Shown: one piece after another, positions 54,716 to 64,000 of the stretch | Layout: every line of letters begins with the position of its first letter | Position numbering within the stretch: position 1 is the stretch's first letter | Assembly (NCBI RefSeq): GCF_947242115.1 | Contig: NC_074728.1 | Span: forward strand, 20,008,542 to 20,072,541 | Direction of reading: 5' to 3' | DNA length: 64,000 nucleotides | From: Biomphalaria glabrata | Lineage: Eukaryota > Mollusca > Gastropoda > Planorbidae | Position numbers and translations under genes: made by a program | The notes under the pieces: model-generated | The model's database searches: none | What the model was told of the DNA's origin: nothing | The model's input: only the letters and a program-made list of their open reading frames with translations

Positions 54716-55120
54716 ATATTGTGCATTAGAAACATATAAAGAAAATAATAATGTTATAAGTAAAGCGAATGCATGAATTCATGAATAAAAAAAACACTGT
54801 CACTGTCAGTATCATATGGCTGCCCGCGGGTCTCAACTCGCGTATTGCTGATATAGTCACTGACACTGCAGTGTCAGGATTTTGTGATTTTACCATCACA
54901 AAAGAGATACAAGACACCGATAGCAAAGACAAACAGACACAAACACTCTTTTGTTCCTCTGGCAATCAAATCATTTAATAAGAACAATCTGGTATAAACT
55001 TTGTCACATGTAAATTATGAGTGAGTCTGGTGTGAATGTACATTTTGGTTTCTTATAGTTATGTTTTTTGTTTAGTGTAATGCACAAATTGTAAGACAAA
55101 TTTCCTTACGGATAATAAAG

Positions 55121-55151
<31 letters not shown>

Positions 55152-55222
55152 TGTGTATTAGAAACATATATAGAAAATAATAATGTTATAAGTAAAGCGA
55201 ATAAATGAATTCATGAATAAAA
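54716..55222. mobile_element. LINE 3'-end insertion flanked by a 75-bp direct duplication
   Basis: The 75 bp at 54716-54790 (ATTAGAAACATATAAAGAAA ... GAATTCATGAATAAAA) recur at 55148-55222 with four or five differences. Between them lies a 357-bp segment ending in ATTTCCTTACGGATAATAAA, GATT and an ATT microsatellite. That is the 3' end of a CR1/L2-like LINE. The left part of the insert has a frame ending TKEIQDTDSKDKQTQTLFCS, which could be the protein tail. The long duplication is best read as the target-site duplication of the insertion. Confidence 0.75.
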
Positions 55223-55775
55223 TATATTACGAATTCAGCAAAAATAGCTAATTGACCTGAATTCAATTTTTTATGAAAACATTGGCGAACGAATGTAGAT
55301 CTGTGTAAAAATGCTTTAGAAAAAACACATTTAAATGTTAATTTGATTAAAATAGGAAATGAATGGACTATAATTAGCATGTTCATGTGTTTTATTATAA
55401 AACTATCTTTAAGAAGAGAAGTTGTATCATCTTAGAGTGGAATTAGAGTTTTAGACCTAGGAATAGAGAGATGTGTAACATTTCGCGTAATGTCTAATGA
55501 AAGAATGTTCGTCAGGAATTCTAAATTCGCAGATATAAGGAACGAATTTATGTAAAAATGCATTTGAATACACATTTGAAGATTAATTTTATTAAATAAT
55601 AAAATCAATAGACTATATTTTGTATTTTCATGTGCCAAAGTAAAAAACTGTCTGCGCAAAGTGTAGTTTCTAAAATTAGATCTAGATCTAGATCCTTTCG
55701 ATCTTGTCATGTAAATATGGTAAACATAGCCTAGATCGATGAAGTTATAATGCTTTCATAGAGTTGGTCAACTTA
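55223..55775. other. AT-rich stretch without a recognised gene
   Basis: Blocks such as TTTATGTAAAAATGCATTTG at 55550 resemble 55298-55335 (GATCTGTGTAAAAATGCTTT), so a diverged tandem duplication of roughly 250 bp (55215-55400 and 55470-55650) is likely. No gene is seen. Confidence 0.45.
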
Positions 55776-55779
55776 TTTT

Positions 55780-55950
55780 TTAGGGTCTGAAGATTGTTTT
55801 AGGGCTACAATACATACACTACGGTCTATGTTAGTACCCAAGGAACATTTCGGCCAAGTTTTATCAAGATTGGTCAAACGGTTTTGATTTCTATTCGTAA
55901 CATACATACACTCATACATACATACGCCTTACTTTCTACTTTATAGTATA

Positions 55951-56006
<56 letters not shown>
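55780..56006. repeat. Dispersed repeat end with AT microsatellite
   Basis: GCCAAGTTTTATCAAGATTG, GTCAAACGGTTTTGATTT and then ACATACATACACTCATACAT are typical of the 3' part of RTE-associated repeats in invertebrates. An AT tract follows at 55953-56006. Confidence 0.5.
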
Positions 56007-56010
<4 letters not shown>

Positions 56011-56028
56011 TAGATAGATAGATAGATT

Positions 56029-56101
<73 letters not shown>

Positions 56102-56102
56102 T

Positions 56103-56151
<49 letters not shown>

Positions 56152-56152
56152 T

Positions 56153-56217
<65 letters not shown>

Positions 56218-56265
56218 TTAGATAGATAGAAAGATAGATAGATAGAAAAATAGATAGATAGATAT
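56007..56265. repeat. GATA microsatellite
   Basis: About 60 GATA units, with GATTTAGATA variants at roughly 55-bp spacing in the middle. Confidence 0.95.
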
Positions 56266-56470
56266 GTCTTCGATTCCGAAGACTAAGGATGATTGCAGTG
56301 CTTTACATGACTACGCAAAACCAATTGCGACCTACATATTTTTCTGCATCTCACGCAGACAAACGATCTCTTTAAACTTTCTTTCCATCTTCTGCTCCTG
56401 TCTTTAATGTGTCATAAATTGGGTACCCGCGGACTTTGTGAGAGCGCTCCGTCTTGTGATATAAGTCGGT
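56266..56470 (+). repeat. CTTCGATTCCGAAGA dispersed repeat
   Basis: TCTTCGATTCCGAAGACTAA, GGATGATTGCAGTGCTTTAC and AATTGCGACCTACATATTTT recur partly at 56950-57050. I recall a repeat of this kind from snail genomes. That is from memory. Confidence 0.5.
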
Positions 56471-56960
56471 AATCAATTCATTTTTTTTTTTATTTTTTTT
56501 TTTTTTGTTTTATTGTCTTCCAAAAAAAAATGTGTTCACCAAGAATTAATGACATTTATCCTTTCATAAATATTTTCCACGGTCATCAACGGATCGAATT
56601 ACCAGGAACCGAGTGAAAGAGAAGCATAACAATATAGGTTGTTACAGAGGAGCATTGGACCGTTTCCCCCGACCCACTTACATAAAAGAGTCAGAAATTT
56701 TACAGACGTAAGTGGGATAATATTACTTCTTCTGTCACGTGACTCAAGTCAGGCATTAACTGATATCACAATGCCAGTTATTACACAAGCACCTATCAAG
56801 TTTAAAATATCTACTGTCTATCACCCATGCGTGACAGGTTGCTTAACCTTGTATGCGATGCCTATGTGGCTGCCTCTCGATGCGGTGTGAAAGAAATGTG
56901 GGTCTAAAAGTTGAATAATTTAAAATGTCTCATATACAGTACACATTCTATTAATAAAGT
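56471..56960. other. Sequence without a recognised gene
   Basis: T runs lie at 56480-56510. An 83-codon frame at 56639-56890 has no known domain. Confidence 0.4.
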
Positions 56961-57570
56961 TTGTCTTCGAGTCAGGAGATTAACGAGGAATGTAGTATTT
57001 CTATTGGCTACGCAGCTCCAGCTGCGACCTACATATTTTGCTACATCCAGCGCTGGCATACATATTGTCCGCCGGTGGTCGATTTAGATTTTCTTTTTAC
57101 CGTCTACGTCTGACCTCGGCAGCGGATTTTCTTGTGGTTTCAAATATGATGTCTGGTTGTGAACCCGCATGGACCCATGTGCTCGCTTCTATGTCAGTTA
57201 AAGCTAAATGGGGGCCTTAGATGGTCTTAAAAGCGTTGCCGTGGGGCTTCTCTGCTCACACCAAAAAAAACACTGCTTTTGACATACGTTCGTCCCCCAT
57301 ACGAGATGGGACCGTAAGATGTCCCTCTATACCAGCGGTTCTCAACCTTTTAAGCTCGGCGACCCCTTTTTATAACCCCTCACTCTTGCGTGACCCCCAC
57401 CAACCCACACACACATAGCAATAGAAGAATTGACAAAAACAATCCATTTATCGATGGTCCTAAGGGAGTCGCGACCCAAAGGTTGAGAACCCCTGCTCTA
57501 TACTGTCCATACCGGCGTTCACCAGGACATTGCATTTTGTAATTAGTGCACACATATTAGCATGTCATTA
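56961..57570 (+). repeat. Dispersed repeat, second copy, interrupted by a small hAT-like element
   Basis: GCTGCGACCTACATATTTTG, CATCCAGCGCTGGCATACAT and CCGCCGGTGGTCGATTTAGA form a GC-richer block that continues on both sides of the insertion at 57333-57495. The two sides rejoin at CTCTATAC. Confidence 0.5.
57333..57495 (+). mobile_element. Small hAT-like element with perfect 8-bp duplication
   Basis: It is a 163-bp element with ends CAGCGGTTCTCAACCTTTTA and AAGGTTGAGAACCCCTG. CTCTATAC flanks both sides (57325-57332 and 57496-57503). Same family and orientation as 52961-53157, with a shorter right half. Confidence 0.93.
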
Positions 57571-57885
57571 ACAGTCAATTTGCTTTATTATTATTTTTTT
57601 TTTATACTTTCAGTCGCAGAAAAATGTTCCTCGTCAACGATTACTTTTAGTCTCCAAACGGGCCGACGGTTATTGTGACCGGTTCCGAAACCCGAATGAG
57701 AAAGTTTGGGTTGGGCGTGGGGTCTGTAATACTTGAATTGCTACAGAAACATCAAACCTCGAACATAGAGATAATCCAAAAAGCGATGGGGGTGGCCAAT
57801 GCAAAGAAACTGAATTCTGGGGAATCAGCTAGCAGCCCAATTGCGCCGAACGACGTAGGAGGATGTAAGCCTAAATAGAGAAAGT
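57571..57885. other. Sequence without a recognised gene
   Basis: A 67-codon plus-strand frame (57675-57878) has no recognised domain. Confidence 0.4.
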
Positions 57886-58130
57886 AAAATTCCCCTTTCA
57901 GACCTTGCTATCTATAGGCCAGATGATGTTAAGGTCATCTGTTTCTTCGGCCAACGGTTAACGAGCAGGGTGTCATGTGGTCAGCGCAATTACCGCCTTT
58001 ACTTTCTTCAACTTAGGGGCGCCCTAAAAATCCCGAAATTCAAAATCCCAGTCATCACCGAAATTCGAACCCCCGAACCCAGGTTCGGAAGCCAAGCCTC
58101 AACCACTCAGCCGACGAGTCCTCCTACGTC
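57886..58130 (-). repeat. tRNA-derived SINE
   Basis: The inverted copy runs from AAAATTCCCCTTTCAGACCT to GGTTCGGAAGCCAAGCCTCA and ACCACTCAGCC. The body has a roughly 30-bp deletion around 58012. Confidence 0.9.
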
Positions 58131-58269
58131 TAAATAAGTAAAATCAAATCTTTTATTAGTTATGTTCTTGATTTATTCTGTTGTTTTTGGCAATAGTATG
58201 GCCTATACCAGAAGGTCACATAATCAAATGTATTGAATTCAAATCCTTATTTCACAATGTGAACAGATA

Positions 58270-58690
58270 TATAGGCCACTTTGATATAAATACCAGTATA
58301 TAGGTACACAGGTATATAGATAGGTAAACAGGTATATGAATAGGTACACAGGTATATTTATAGATACATGGTATATGGATGTTATCAGGCAAATTAATTG
58401 GTACACAAGTTAATGATAGGTGCACTCATATATTGATAGGTACACAGGTATACAGACAGGTATGCCGGTATATAGATAGGTACACACTTATTTGATAGGT
58501 ACATGGGCATATAGATAGGTTCATGAGTTATTGATATATATATTGAGAGGTGTGAATGTATATAGATAGATAGACAGGTATAAAGATAGGTATATAGTTC
58601 GGTACATAGGCTATATTAATAGGTACATGGGTATATGGATAGGTACACATTTATTTGTACAGGTACACAGGTATCTGGCAGATTACCTAT
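58270..58690. repeat. Degenerate GATAGGTACACAGGTATAT minisatellite
   Basis: About 20 diverged copies of a roughly 19-22-bp unit (ATAGGTACACAGGTATATAG). Several copies have GATAGGTACATGG instead. Confidence 0.85.
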
Positions 58691-59660
58691 GCTTTATAGT
58701 ATTTCAAGTAAGCAATATAGATTATTTGACATTGGAGAAGGTAACCATTTGAAAACTGATTTTTTAAAAAATATTTATTATTATAAAACAGATCTGTGAT
58801 TGAATGTGCAAAGATTCTGTGGACACAAAGCTGTATAACGACACCTTGTTTAGTCATCTTTTTTTTTCTGGAGTTCTCTCCCATCTGGTACTATCAGTGT
58901 CGGAATATTTCTATCATTTCCCTCCATCTGAAACAAACAGAAAGAAAAAATATTTCTTTGTCATTAAATTCTTTTATTAATTATTAGATCATTGCTACTC
59001 TTGTTACTCTAATGATAATTTCCTGCAAAATGAGTGGTGCTTTTCGAAATTCACACGTCACGTTGAGATGTCCATTAGGTTCCAGATTAATCCCCTTTGT
59101 GAACCTTTGACCCGGGAAAGGATTCTATCGCGTGACCAGGATGAAGGATTGATTCTTCACCGACCCTTCTGTCTGAAGACCCCTGTCACCTAGTTGATCA
59201 TTTAATCACATACATTTGTTCATGGGTCACGGTACCTTGAGCCAATGCATTCGGTTTCTACCATCCCATGCGAGGCCGGAGGCCAAGCCCACTAGGGGAC
59301 ACTTCATATGCCTATATTGTACTATTGCGTTCGGTGGGAGCCCGTCACAGCACGTCTGGACACCGCTGCGGAACGGTGCGATGGAAGTGGACCGACTAGA
59401 AAGCCTTTCTCACATCCCCACCACGTGCAAGTACAGTCGCTAGAGCATAACTGTGGTAGCCCACTGGAGACCTTGTTTGCTCTCGTTCTTAGACATTCCC
59501 CTTCCCCGGGCGGACGTTTCCACTGAGGCGCCACGATGAGGCGTAGGGAGCTTTTTTTCTCCTCGAGGCTCCATCAAACTCGATGTATTCCAATGGTGAG
59601 CACTTTGTTTTCGACCATAATGTTTTACACTGGAGACGGGACACGAACCCAACTTTCAAA
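58691..59660. other. Sequence without a firm gene
   Basis: 58691-59200 is AT-rich. 59215-59650 is GC-richer, with overlapping open frames on both strands and no recognised domain. It could be an unknown repeat or the remnant of an exon. Confidence 0.35.
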
Positions 59661-59665
59661 CTTCA

Positions 59666-60040
59666 GGTTCGCTTCGGTTCCATAACAAGTGTAGTTCGGG
59701 GTCGGGTTCGCTTCGGTTCCATAACAAGTGTAGTATGGGGTTGGGTTCGCTTCGGTTCCATAACAAGTGTAGTTCGTGGTGGGGTTCGCTTCGGTTCCAT
59801 AACAAGTGTAGTTCGGGGTCGGGTTTGGTTCGGTTCCGTAACAAGTGTAGTTCGGGGTCGGGTTCACTTCGATTCCATTACAAATGTAGTTCGGGGTCGG
59901 GTTCGCTTCGGTTCCATAACAAGTGTAGCTCGGGGTTGGGTTAGCTTCGGTTCCATAACAAGTGTAGTTCGGGGTCGGGTTCGGTTCGGTTCCATAACAA
60001 GTGTAGTTCGGGTTCGGTTCGGTCGTTAGTGAGGTTCGAG
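59666..60040. repeat. 39-bp minisatellite, about nine copies
   Basis: The unit is GGTTCGCTTCGGTTCCATAA followed by CAAGTGTAGTTCGGGGTCG. It is open on both strands because the unit lacks stops and is a multiple of three (13 residues: VRFGSITSVVRGR or GTEANPTPNYTCY). I regard both as repeat artefacts. Confidence 0.95.
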
Positions 60041-60052
60041 TAGTGTTCGTTC

Positions 60053-60325
60053 CAGTGGCGTAGCTAGTGATTTGGGACCTTGGGGGATTGACCTTTCCAT
60101 GGGACCCCGGCATTTTGACATTCGACGTCATGACATGAGGTAATTTACTTCATAAATATATAAATCTAAATTCCGATTGGTACAGTGAATGGAAAGATTA
60201 CATGGCAGTGGCGTAATATTTAATGTTTAATGTAAAACAACAACAACAGAACATTCATTTGGGGGACCCCTTAATTGGGGCTAAAATTTGGACCACCTCC
60301 TCCGCCCAGCCTAGCTACGCCACTG
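60053..60325. mobile_element. Small hAT-like element, CAGTGGCGTAGCTAG family
   Basis: It is a 273-bp element that begins CAGTGGCGTAGCTAGTG and ends CCTAGCTACGCCACTG, its inverse. GTTCGTTC flanks both sides (60045-60052 and 60326-60333), a perfect 8-bp duplication. The target is the end of the 39-bp minisatellite. Confidence 0.93.
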
Positions 60326-60715
60326 GTTCGTTCGGTTCGTTTCCCATCTTTATTTTACATACGTCATTATAGAAGAACAGGCACAGAAGTAAAAAAAAAT
60401 AGACCGACACTCCCCCCCCCCTCGACCGACAATGGCTTTGTCTGCATCACTTGCTACAAAATATTTGGGTCTCAAGAAATTCTGCGCTCATCTTAAATCT
60501 TCCGATTAGTAAACGATGCAGTCAGTAGGAGAGCATTCTGTTTACGTTATACATTACAAACTTCCATTCGAAAGAGAAGAGAACGTATAATCCACGAGTT
60601 AATCTTACTCGTGCATGTTAATCAGAGACTTAAAACTCTGCTATCTTTGACGTTCCTTGCTTATTTAGGCAAGACGTTCCATGCTCTAACGGCATTTAGG
60701 AAAATAAAGAGCGCT
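60326..60715. other. Sequence without a recognised gene
   Basis: Poly-C lies at 60412-60421. The last 60 bp may be the 5' side of the LINE relic that follows. Confidence 0.4.
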
Positions 60716-60716
60716 T

Positions 60717-61650
60717 GTATGAATTTGTCCTAGCATATGGAATAAGACATTTTAAGACCAGCAGCAATATATGCAAGTGAGACCTGGACACTGACAAAGA
60801 CAACCGAAAATCTACTAAATACTTGAAAACGAAAAATTCATAGGAAAATCTAAAAAGCTATAAATGGGCGTAGCCAGGATTTTTTTTTTCGGGGGAGGGG
60901 GCCCTAAATATAAATTATATATATATATACATTGTGTGTGTATATAATTAATCTTTATTACATTCTGACCCTTCATTCTTTCGGAAGATGTTTATTGCAC
61001 CCGAGAATAGATTATTCCTGGAGTTAGTGTAAAAATTGTAGACTCCCCTATGCCAACAAGGGGGCCTGGGGGATGGCTGAAGCCCCGCTGCCAATATTGA
61101 AGAGATTTTTTACCTTCAAAGCTTCAAACCTAAAACCCCCTTGGCTGCACTGTATAAAAATCTCACCTAAAATAAACAAAATCAAAGCAAAATATCAGTC
61201 ACTAAATTCTGACCCCCCCCCCACCCTGCGGGGGGAGATTTCATTTCGGGGAGGGGGTTGAACCCCAACCCCCCCCCCTGCGCTCCCTGGCTACGCCCAT
61301 GGTGCTATATAAGATGAAATGGGGTGTAGACACGGACTAACCAAGATATATATTAATTGTATGAAGACCAACCGATAGTGGCAGCAATAAAAAAAAAGAA
61401 CAGACTACGTTGGGCAGGTCCCCTTGAAAGAATGTCAGATAATAGAGGAGAGCAAATTTTATACCTGCAAAAACCGAAAGGCAGGCGACTCAAAGGCAGA
61501 CCCCGAATGCGATGGATTGATGATGTAAGGCATATCTATAACAGCTTGGGATTCGGGCATGGAGACGAAAGGCTCAGGAGAGATCTCAATGAAGGATATG
61601 TTGAGGCAGGCCAGAGCCCCTTTACAGGCTGTAGCCCCACTTGGATGGAT
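60717..61650 (+). pseudogene. LINE reverse transcriptase C-terminal part, interrupted by a DNA element
   Basis: 60745-60864 encodes AAIYASETWTLTKTTENLLN, a piece of a LINE reverse transcriptase. It resumes at 61304 after the inserted element. Then come YEDQPIVAAIKKKNRLRWAG, RMSDNRGEQILYLQKPKGRR and GRPRMRWIDDVRHIYNSLG, which form the LRWAGHVxRM...GRPRxRWxDDV tail of this LINE class. Stops and frame changes occur before 61360; from there to 61683 the frame is open. Confidence 0.75.
60865..61303. mobile_element. TGGGCGTAGCCAGG element, short copy
   Basis: The left end TGGGCGTAGCCAGGATTTTT and the right end CCTGGCTACGCCCATGG are inverse. GCTATAAA precedes and GCTATATA follows, an 8-bp duplication with one mismatch. 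It sits inside the LINE frame. The interior keeps one copy of the TTCAAACCTAAAACCCCCTT/GGCTGCACT unit found as an array in the 45.7-kb element. Confidence 0.8.
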
Positions 61651-61672
61651 GAATGTGGAATAAGAAATGCCT

Positions 61673-62004
61673 TTATTTATTAAGTATTAAGTATTTTATA
61701 AGGTCGTGCACTAACTTAAGTATAGCCACTAAAGTACAAATGTTACCAATCAGCCCAGTTCCAAGCTCACATGTCCTCAGAGCTCCCTGCAGTGCTGCTA
61801 CGCTCATGAGGCACTGTGATGTTTGGTTTCGAAGGGCATCAGCTTCCAAACGCCATTCTTCGAAGGACTGTGTCAGATTCTGTTCTGCTTCTTTGAGCTG
61901 ACTTAGACATTGGCAGTACATGTGTTTGAGGTCATGTTTCCCTGTGCTGACATTCTGAAGACAGTTGCTTGTGTCGTTTTGTTTGCGGTGCCCGTAAGTT
62001 CTTT
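61673..62004 (-). CDS. Unnamed protein, possible last exon (glycosylated coiled coil with hydrophobic end)
   Basis: The minus-strand frame runs from a TTCTCTCTCTCTCTCTCCCT pyrimidine tract and an AG at about 62005 or 62001 to a TAA at 61673. It encodes about 108 residues. A heptad-like stretch (LKHMYCQCLSQLKEAEQNLT, FEEWRLEADALRNQTSQCLM) is followed by a hydrophobic C-terminus (LIGNICTLVAILKLVHDLIK). Four N-glycosylation sequons (NDT, NVS, NLT, NQT) and six cysteines suggest an extracellular domain with a membrane anchor. The stop codon overlaps AATAAATAAA, a possible poly(A) signal. No family is recognised. It could be the last exon of a host gene whose other exons lie to the right, or chance. 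An ATG at 62104 is in frame, but it reads through low-complexity GA repeats. Confidence 0.4.
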
Positions 62005-62009
62005 CTTCA

Positions 62010-62220
62010 AGAAGGGAGAGAGAGAGAGAGAACACGTAACATAGAGAGGTGGATTGGGAGCACGAGAGAACGAGAGAGCGAGAGAAAGAATAAAAATAGG
62101 ACAAGCAAAATATTATTTAAAAAATAATGTTTAAACAAACAAAGCTTATATTAGGTATGTCAATTAGTTTGGAATTGGAATCATGTAATTAAATTTTCTG
62201 GAAGAAAAACGTACAATGCG
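62010..62220. other. GA-rich tract and AT-rich spacer
   Basis: A GA microsatellite lies at 62013-62031 and a second impure GAGA block at 62055-62090. Nothing else is recognised. Confidence 0.4.
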
Positions 62221-62224
62221 AAAA

Positions 62225-62336
62225 ATGGCCATCTCCTCTACCAAGGAAGCGGAAGCCACCTTAACCTGCGATATTTGCGGACGGGAGTGTCTCTCCAAAA
62301 TAGGGCTCCACGGCCACATGAAAAAGTGTGCGAGAT
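62225..62336 (+). pseudogene. LINE zinc-finger tail
   Basis: Translation reads EAEATLTCDICGRECLSKIG followed by LHGHMKKCAR and a stop. This is the CxxC...HxxxC finger that closes RTE-like LINE proteins, here with both cysteines, the histidine and the last cysteine kept. The upstream part of the protein is missing. Confidence 0.65.
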
Positions 62337-62469
62337 GAACCATAGTCTGGACCAGTTAGAATGGGGGAGAAAGAACGGGGCTTCTGGGTGATAGCTTTTG
62401 AATGTATTTTTAAAACAAGGGGAACGACCTGAATTTGAACTTGTACAAACCGGTTTTAAAAACTACAAA

Positions 62470-63396
62470 ACCCGTAGTACAGTCCATCCAGTCATGGTCT
62501 GACGACACTGTTTAATAGCTAGAAAGTTGTCTGGAGCAAACAGGTAGGAACGTGACCTAGATGAACTTACAACAACCGTTAATTCGTATATCCAGTTCTG
62601 TGAAAACATGATTGTACCAAAGAAGAAAATTAAAACATTTAGTAATAATAGACCCTGGATGACCAAAGAAATAAAGGAAGCGATTCTATACACAAAAAAA
62701 AAGAATGTTCAAGAGCAGTTCTTCTGAATTCATCTCAGCCAAAAAAGCCCTTAAAAAGAAATTATTTGAAAGAAAAGAGAGATTCAAGGAAAAAATTGAA
62801 AGCTCTTTCAAGAAAAATAACTCTAAACTTGTTGGAGTGGCTTGAAACAAATTACTGGCTACGTATCCAAGCGCAAACCAATGTGCGTCGCTGACAATAA
62901 CAAATTTGTCAATGAATTAAATTATTTCTACAGCCGATTAGACTGCCACAACTCTGAAAAAGACCACCATGATTTATTGGCATCATTTGAAAACAGTAAT
63001 ATAAACCAGTCTCAAGAACTGTTCAATAAACAAGAAGTGATTAAAATATTTAAACAAGTAAACATTGCCAAAGCCCCGGGACCCGACAAATTAAGTGGCA
63101 AACTTGTAAAGCTATGTGTGGAACAACTGGCTTATATCTTTTGTGATATATTCAACAAGGCCTGGCAAACGCACAAAATACCTTCCATTTGGAAGACATC
63201 TGAAATAATTCCAGTACCCAAAAAGAAGATCATTGCTTCCAACAACGACCTACGTCCCTTAGCACTTACATCAATTCCAATGAAGTGCCTGGAGAAAATG
63301 ATTTTAAAACATCTACTGAAAGAAGTCGAACCACGTCTTGACCCGCACCAGTTCGTTTACAAGCCGTCAAGAAGTACAGAAGATGCAATACTATTC
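62470..63396 (+). pseudogene. CR1/Rex1-like LINE reverse transcriptase, N-terminal part
   Basis: 62560-62840 encodes the linker (VNSYIQFCENMIVPKKKIKT, NNRPWMTKEIKEAI) with frame breaks. From 62842 the frame is open: GLKQITGYVSKRKP (starting just upstream), then AKAPGPDKLSGKLVKLCVEQ, WKTSEIIPVPKKK, DLRPLALTSIPMKCLEKMIL and HQFVYKPSRSTEDAILFIF. These are reverse transcriptase blocks 1 to 3 of the CR1/Rex1 type. It stops at about 63396, before the catalytic FADD box, where another repeat begins. It is a truncated copy. Confidence 0.8.
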
Positions 63397-63580
63397 ATTT
63401 TTATTCATGCTGAATTATCTGGTTGTGAATGTGTATGTGTTTCGTGTGTGAATGTTGTTCGAAGTTTTCATCTATACTGTTATTGTACAGTAGTTACGCT
63501 GATGTTGTCAACTGAATTTCCATTTGATTGGATCAATAAAATTATCTTATCTTATCTCTCTTATCTTATCTTAAAGCCTT
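63397..63580 (+). repeat. Repeat 3' end with TTATC tail
   Basis: ATTTCCATTTGATTGGATCA and ATAAAATTATCTTATC with five or so TTATC units close a separate retroelement end that interrupts the reverse transcriptase. Its 5' part has TGTG-rich sequence. A related tail (AAGATAAGATAAG) ends the LINE at 32615. Confidence 0.55.
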
Positions 63581-63699
63581 CTCAGTCAAGTACAATTTAT
63601 TTCTTTTGTTTGAAGTACCAAATAAAATATTTTTTTTTACCAATAGTTAATTAACAAGTTCGTTTTTTTTTTAAATTCATTCTTGTGTTGTCAGGTAGA

Positions 63700-63805
63700 A
63701 GAAAGGATTTCGTAAAATTTTAGATTGATCCGAGATTGAGTGTGGGAGAAATAACGTGTACAAACTTTTGGCCAGACAGAGTGAGTTGATATAAGCATTG
63801 TAAGT
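63700..63805 (+). repeat. CAGACAGAGTGAG dispersed repeat
   Basis: Block order TAAAATTTTAGATTGATCCG, AGATTGAGTGTGGGAGAAAT, AACGTGTACAAACTTTTGGC, CAGACAGAGTGAGTTGATAT. This is the uninterrupted form of the repeat split at 44383-45121. Confidence 0.6.
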
Positions 63806-64000
63806 AGGCATCGTAAGTTGGCATTTTAAGTGAAAGAAAAGGGAAAAAAAGTATAAACGTCTCATTCGGAGTCTCATAACAGGTAGAATGAAAAAACAAC
63901 AAGCACTACTCACTCGAGGCTATTTCGTGACAGGTGAGCACAGTAACACTGAAAAACATTACGAACATTCTCAGTCGCTCAAGGCTCCACATCCTCATCG
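63806..64000. other. Right edge of the window
   Basis: GGCTATTTCGTGACAGGTGA at 63921-63940 is a single worn copy of the repeat at 26287 and 42057. Nothing else is recognised. Confidence 0.4.

Noticed and set aside
59583-60131. Long frames on both strands over the 39-bp array (FGSITSVVRGR and GTEANPTPNYTCY repeats)
   Set aside because: Same reason: a stop-free unit of 39 bp. There are no flanking domains, start context or splice signals.

Overview
The window looks like repeat-rich, AT-rich nuclear DNA from a mollusc, most likely a heterobranch (pulmonate, planorbid-like) gastropod. That is an inference from a single-exon invertebrate-type GPCR, two mollusc-style GT31 glycosyltransferase exons, and a tRNA-derived SINE, a GGGGAAAAGACGCTATTAG repeat and CTATCTAT-rich arrays that I associate with snail genomes. 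There is no prokaryotic organisation: no operons, ribosome binding sites, rRNA or CRISPR array. Host coding content is very low. I support one intact GPCR (14.6-15.7 kb, minus), two paralogous beta-1,3-galactosyltransferase-like last exons (34.8-35.8 and 50.7-51.7 kb, plus), and one weaker unnamed last-exon candidate (61.7-62.0 kb, minus). No functional link between these genes is visible beyond the shared ancestry of the two glycosyltransferases.

Layout. 1-7.9 kb: a roughly 2.2 kb unit in tandem (two long copies and a truncated third), with a young-looking non-autonomous LTR element inserted in the first copy. 7.9-13.0 kb: LINE debris, a 600-bp CTAT array and a hAT transposon with a perfect 8-bp target duplication sitting inside a LINE relic. 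13-19 kb: SINE and hAT fragments, the GPCR, a 56-bp minisatellite, a LINE 3' end and short degenerate repeats. 19.6-22.5 kb: a doubtful solo LTR, LINE pieces, two SINEs and a 25-bp minisatellite. 23.9-26.6 kb: a hAT relic carrying a nested 1.8-kb element, followed by a two-part flanking repeat. 27-33 kb: sparse sequence with SINEs and dispersed repeats. 33.8-35.8 kb: a LINE tail with a 45-bp coding minisatellite, then glycosyltransferase 1. 37-39.4 kb: a small hAT-like element and two large minisatellites. 39.6-48.9 kb: almost wall-to-wall transposon relics. 50.3-51.7 kb: a LINE tail directly before glycosyltransferase 2. 52-64 kb: LINE ends, four small elements with 8-bp target duplications, one LINE 3'-end insertion with a 75-bp duplication, microsatellites, a 39-bp minisatellite, the unnamed exon and a CR1/Rex1-like reverse transcriptase fragment.

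I found no convincing undescribed gene system. The most useful signals are the glycosyltransferase pair, the nested and interrupted transposons whose target duplications fix the order of events, the non-autonomous LTR element with a SAP-like domain, the long-duplication LINE insertion, and the glycosylated coiled-coil exon candidate near 61.8 kb.
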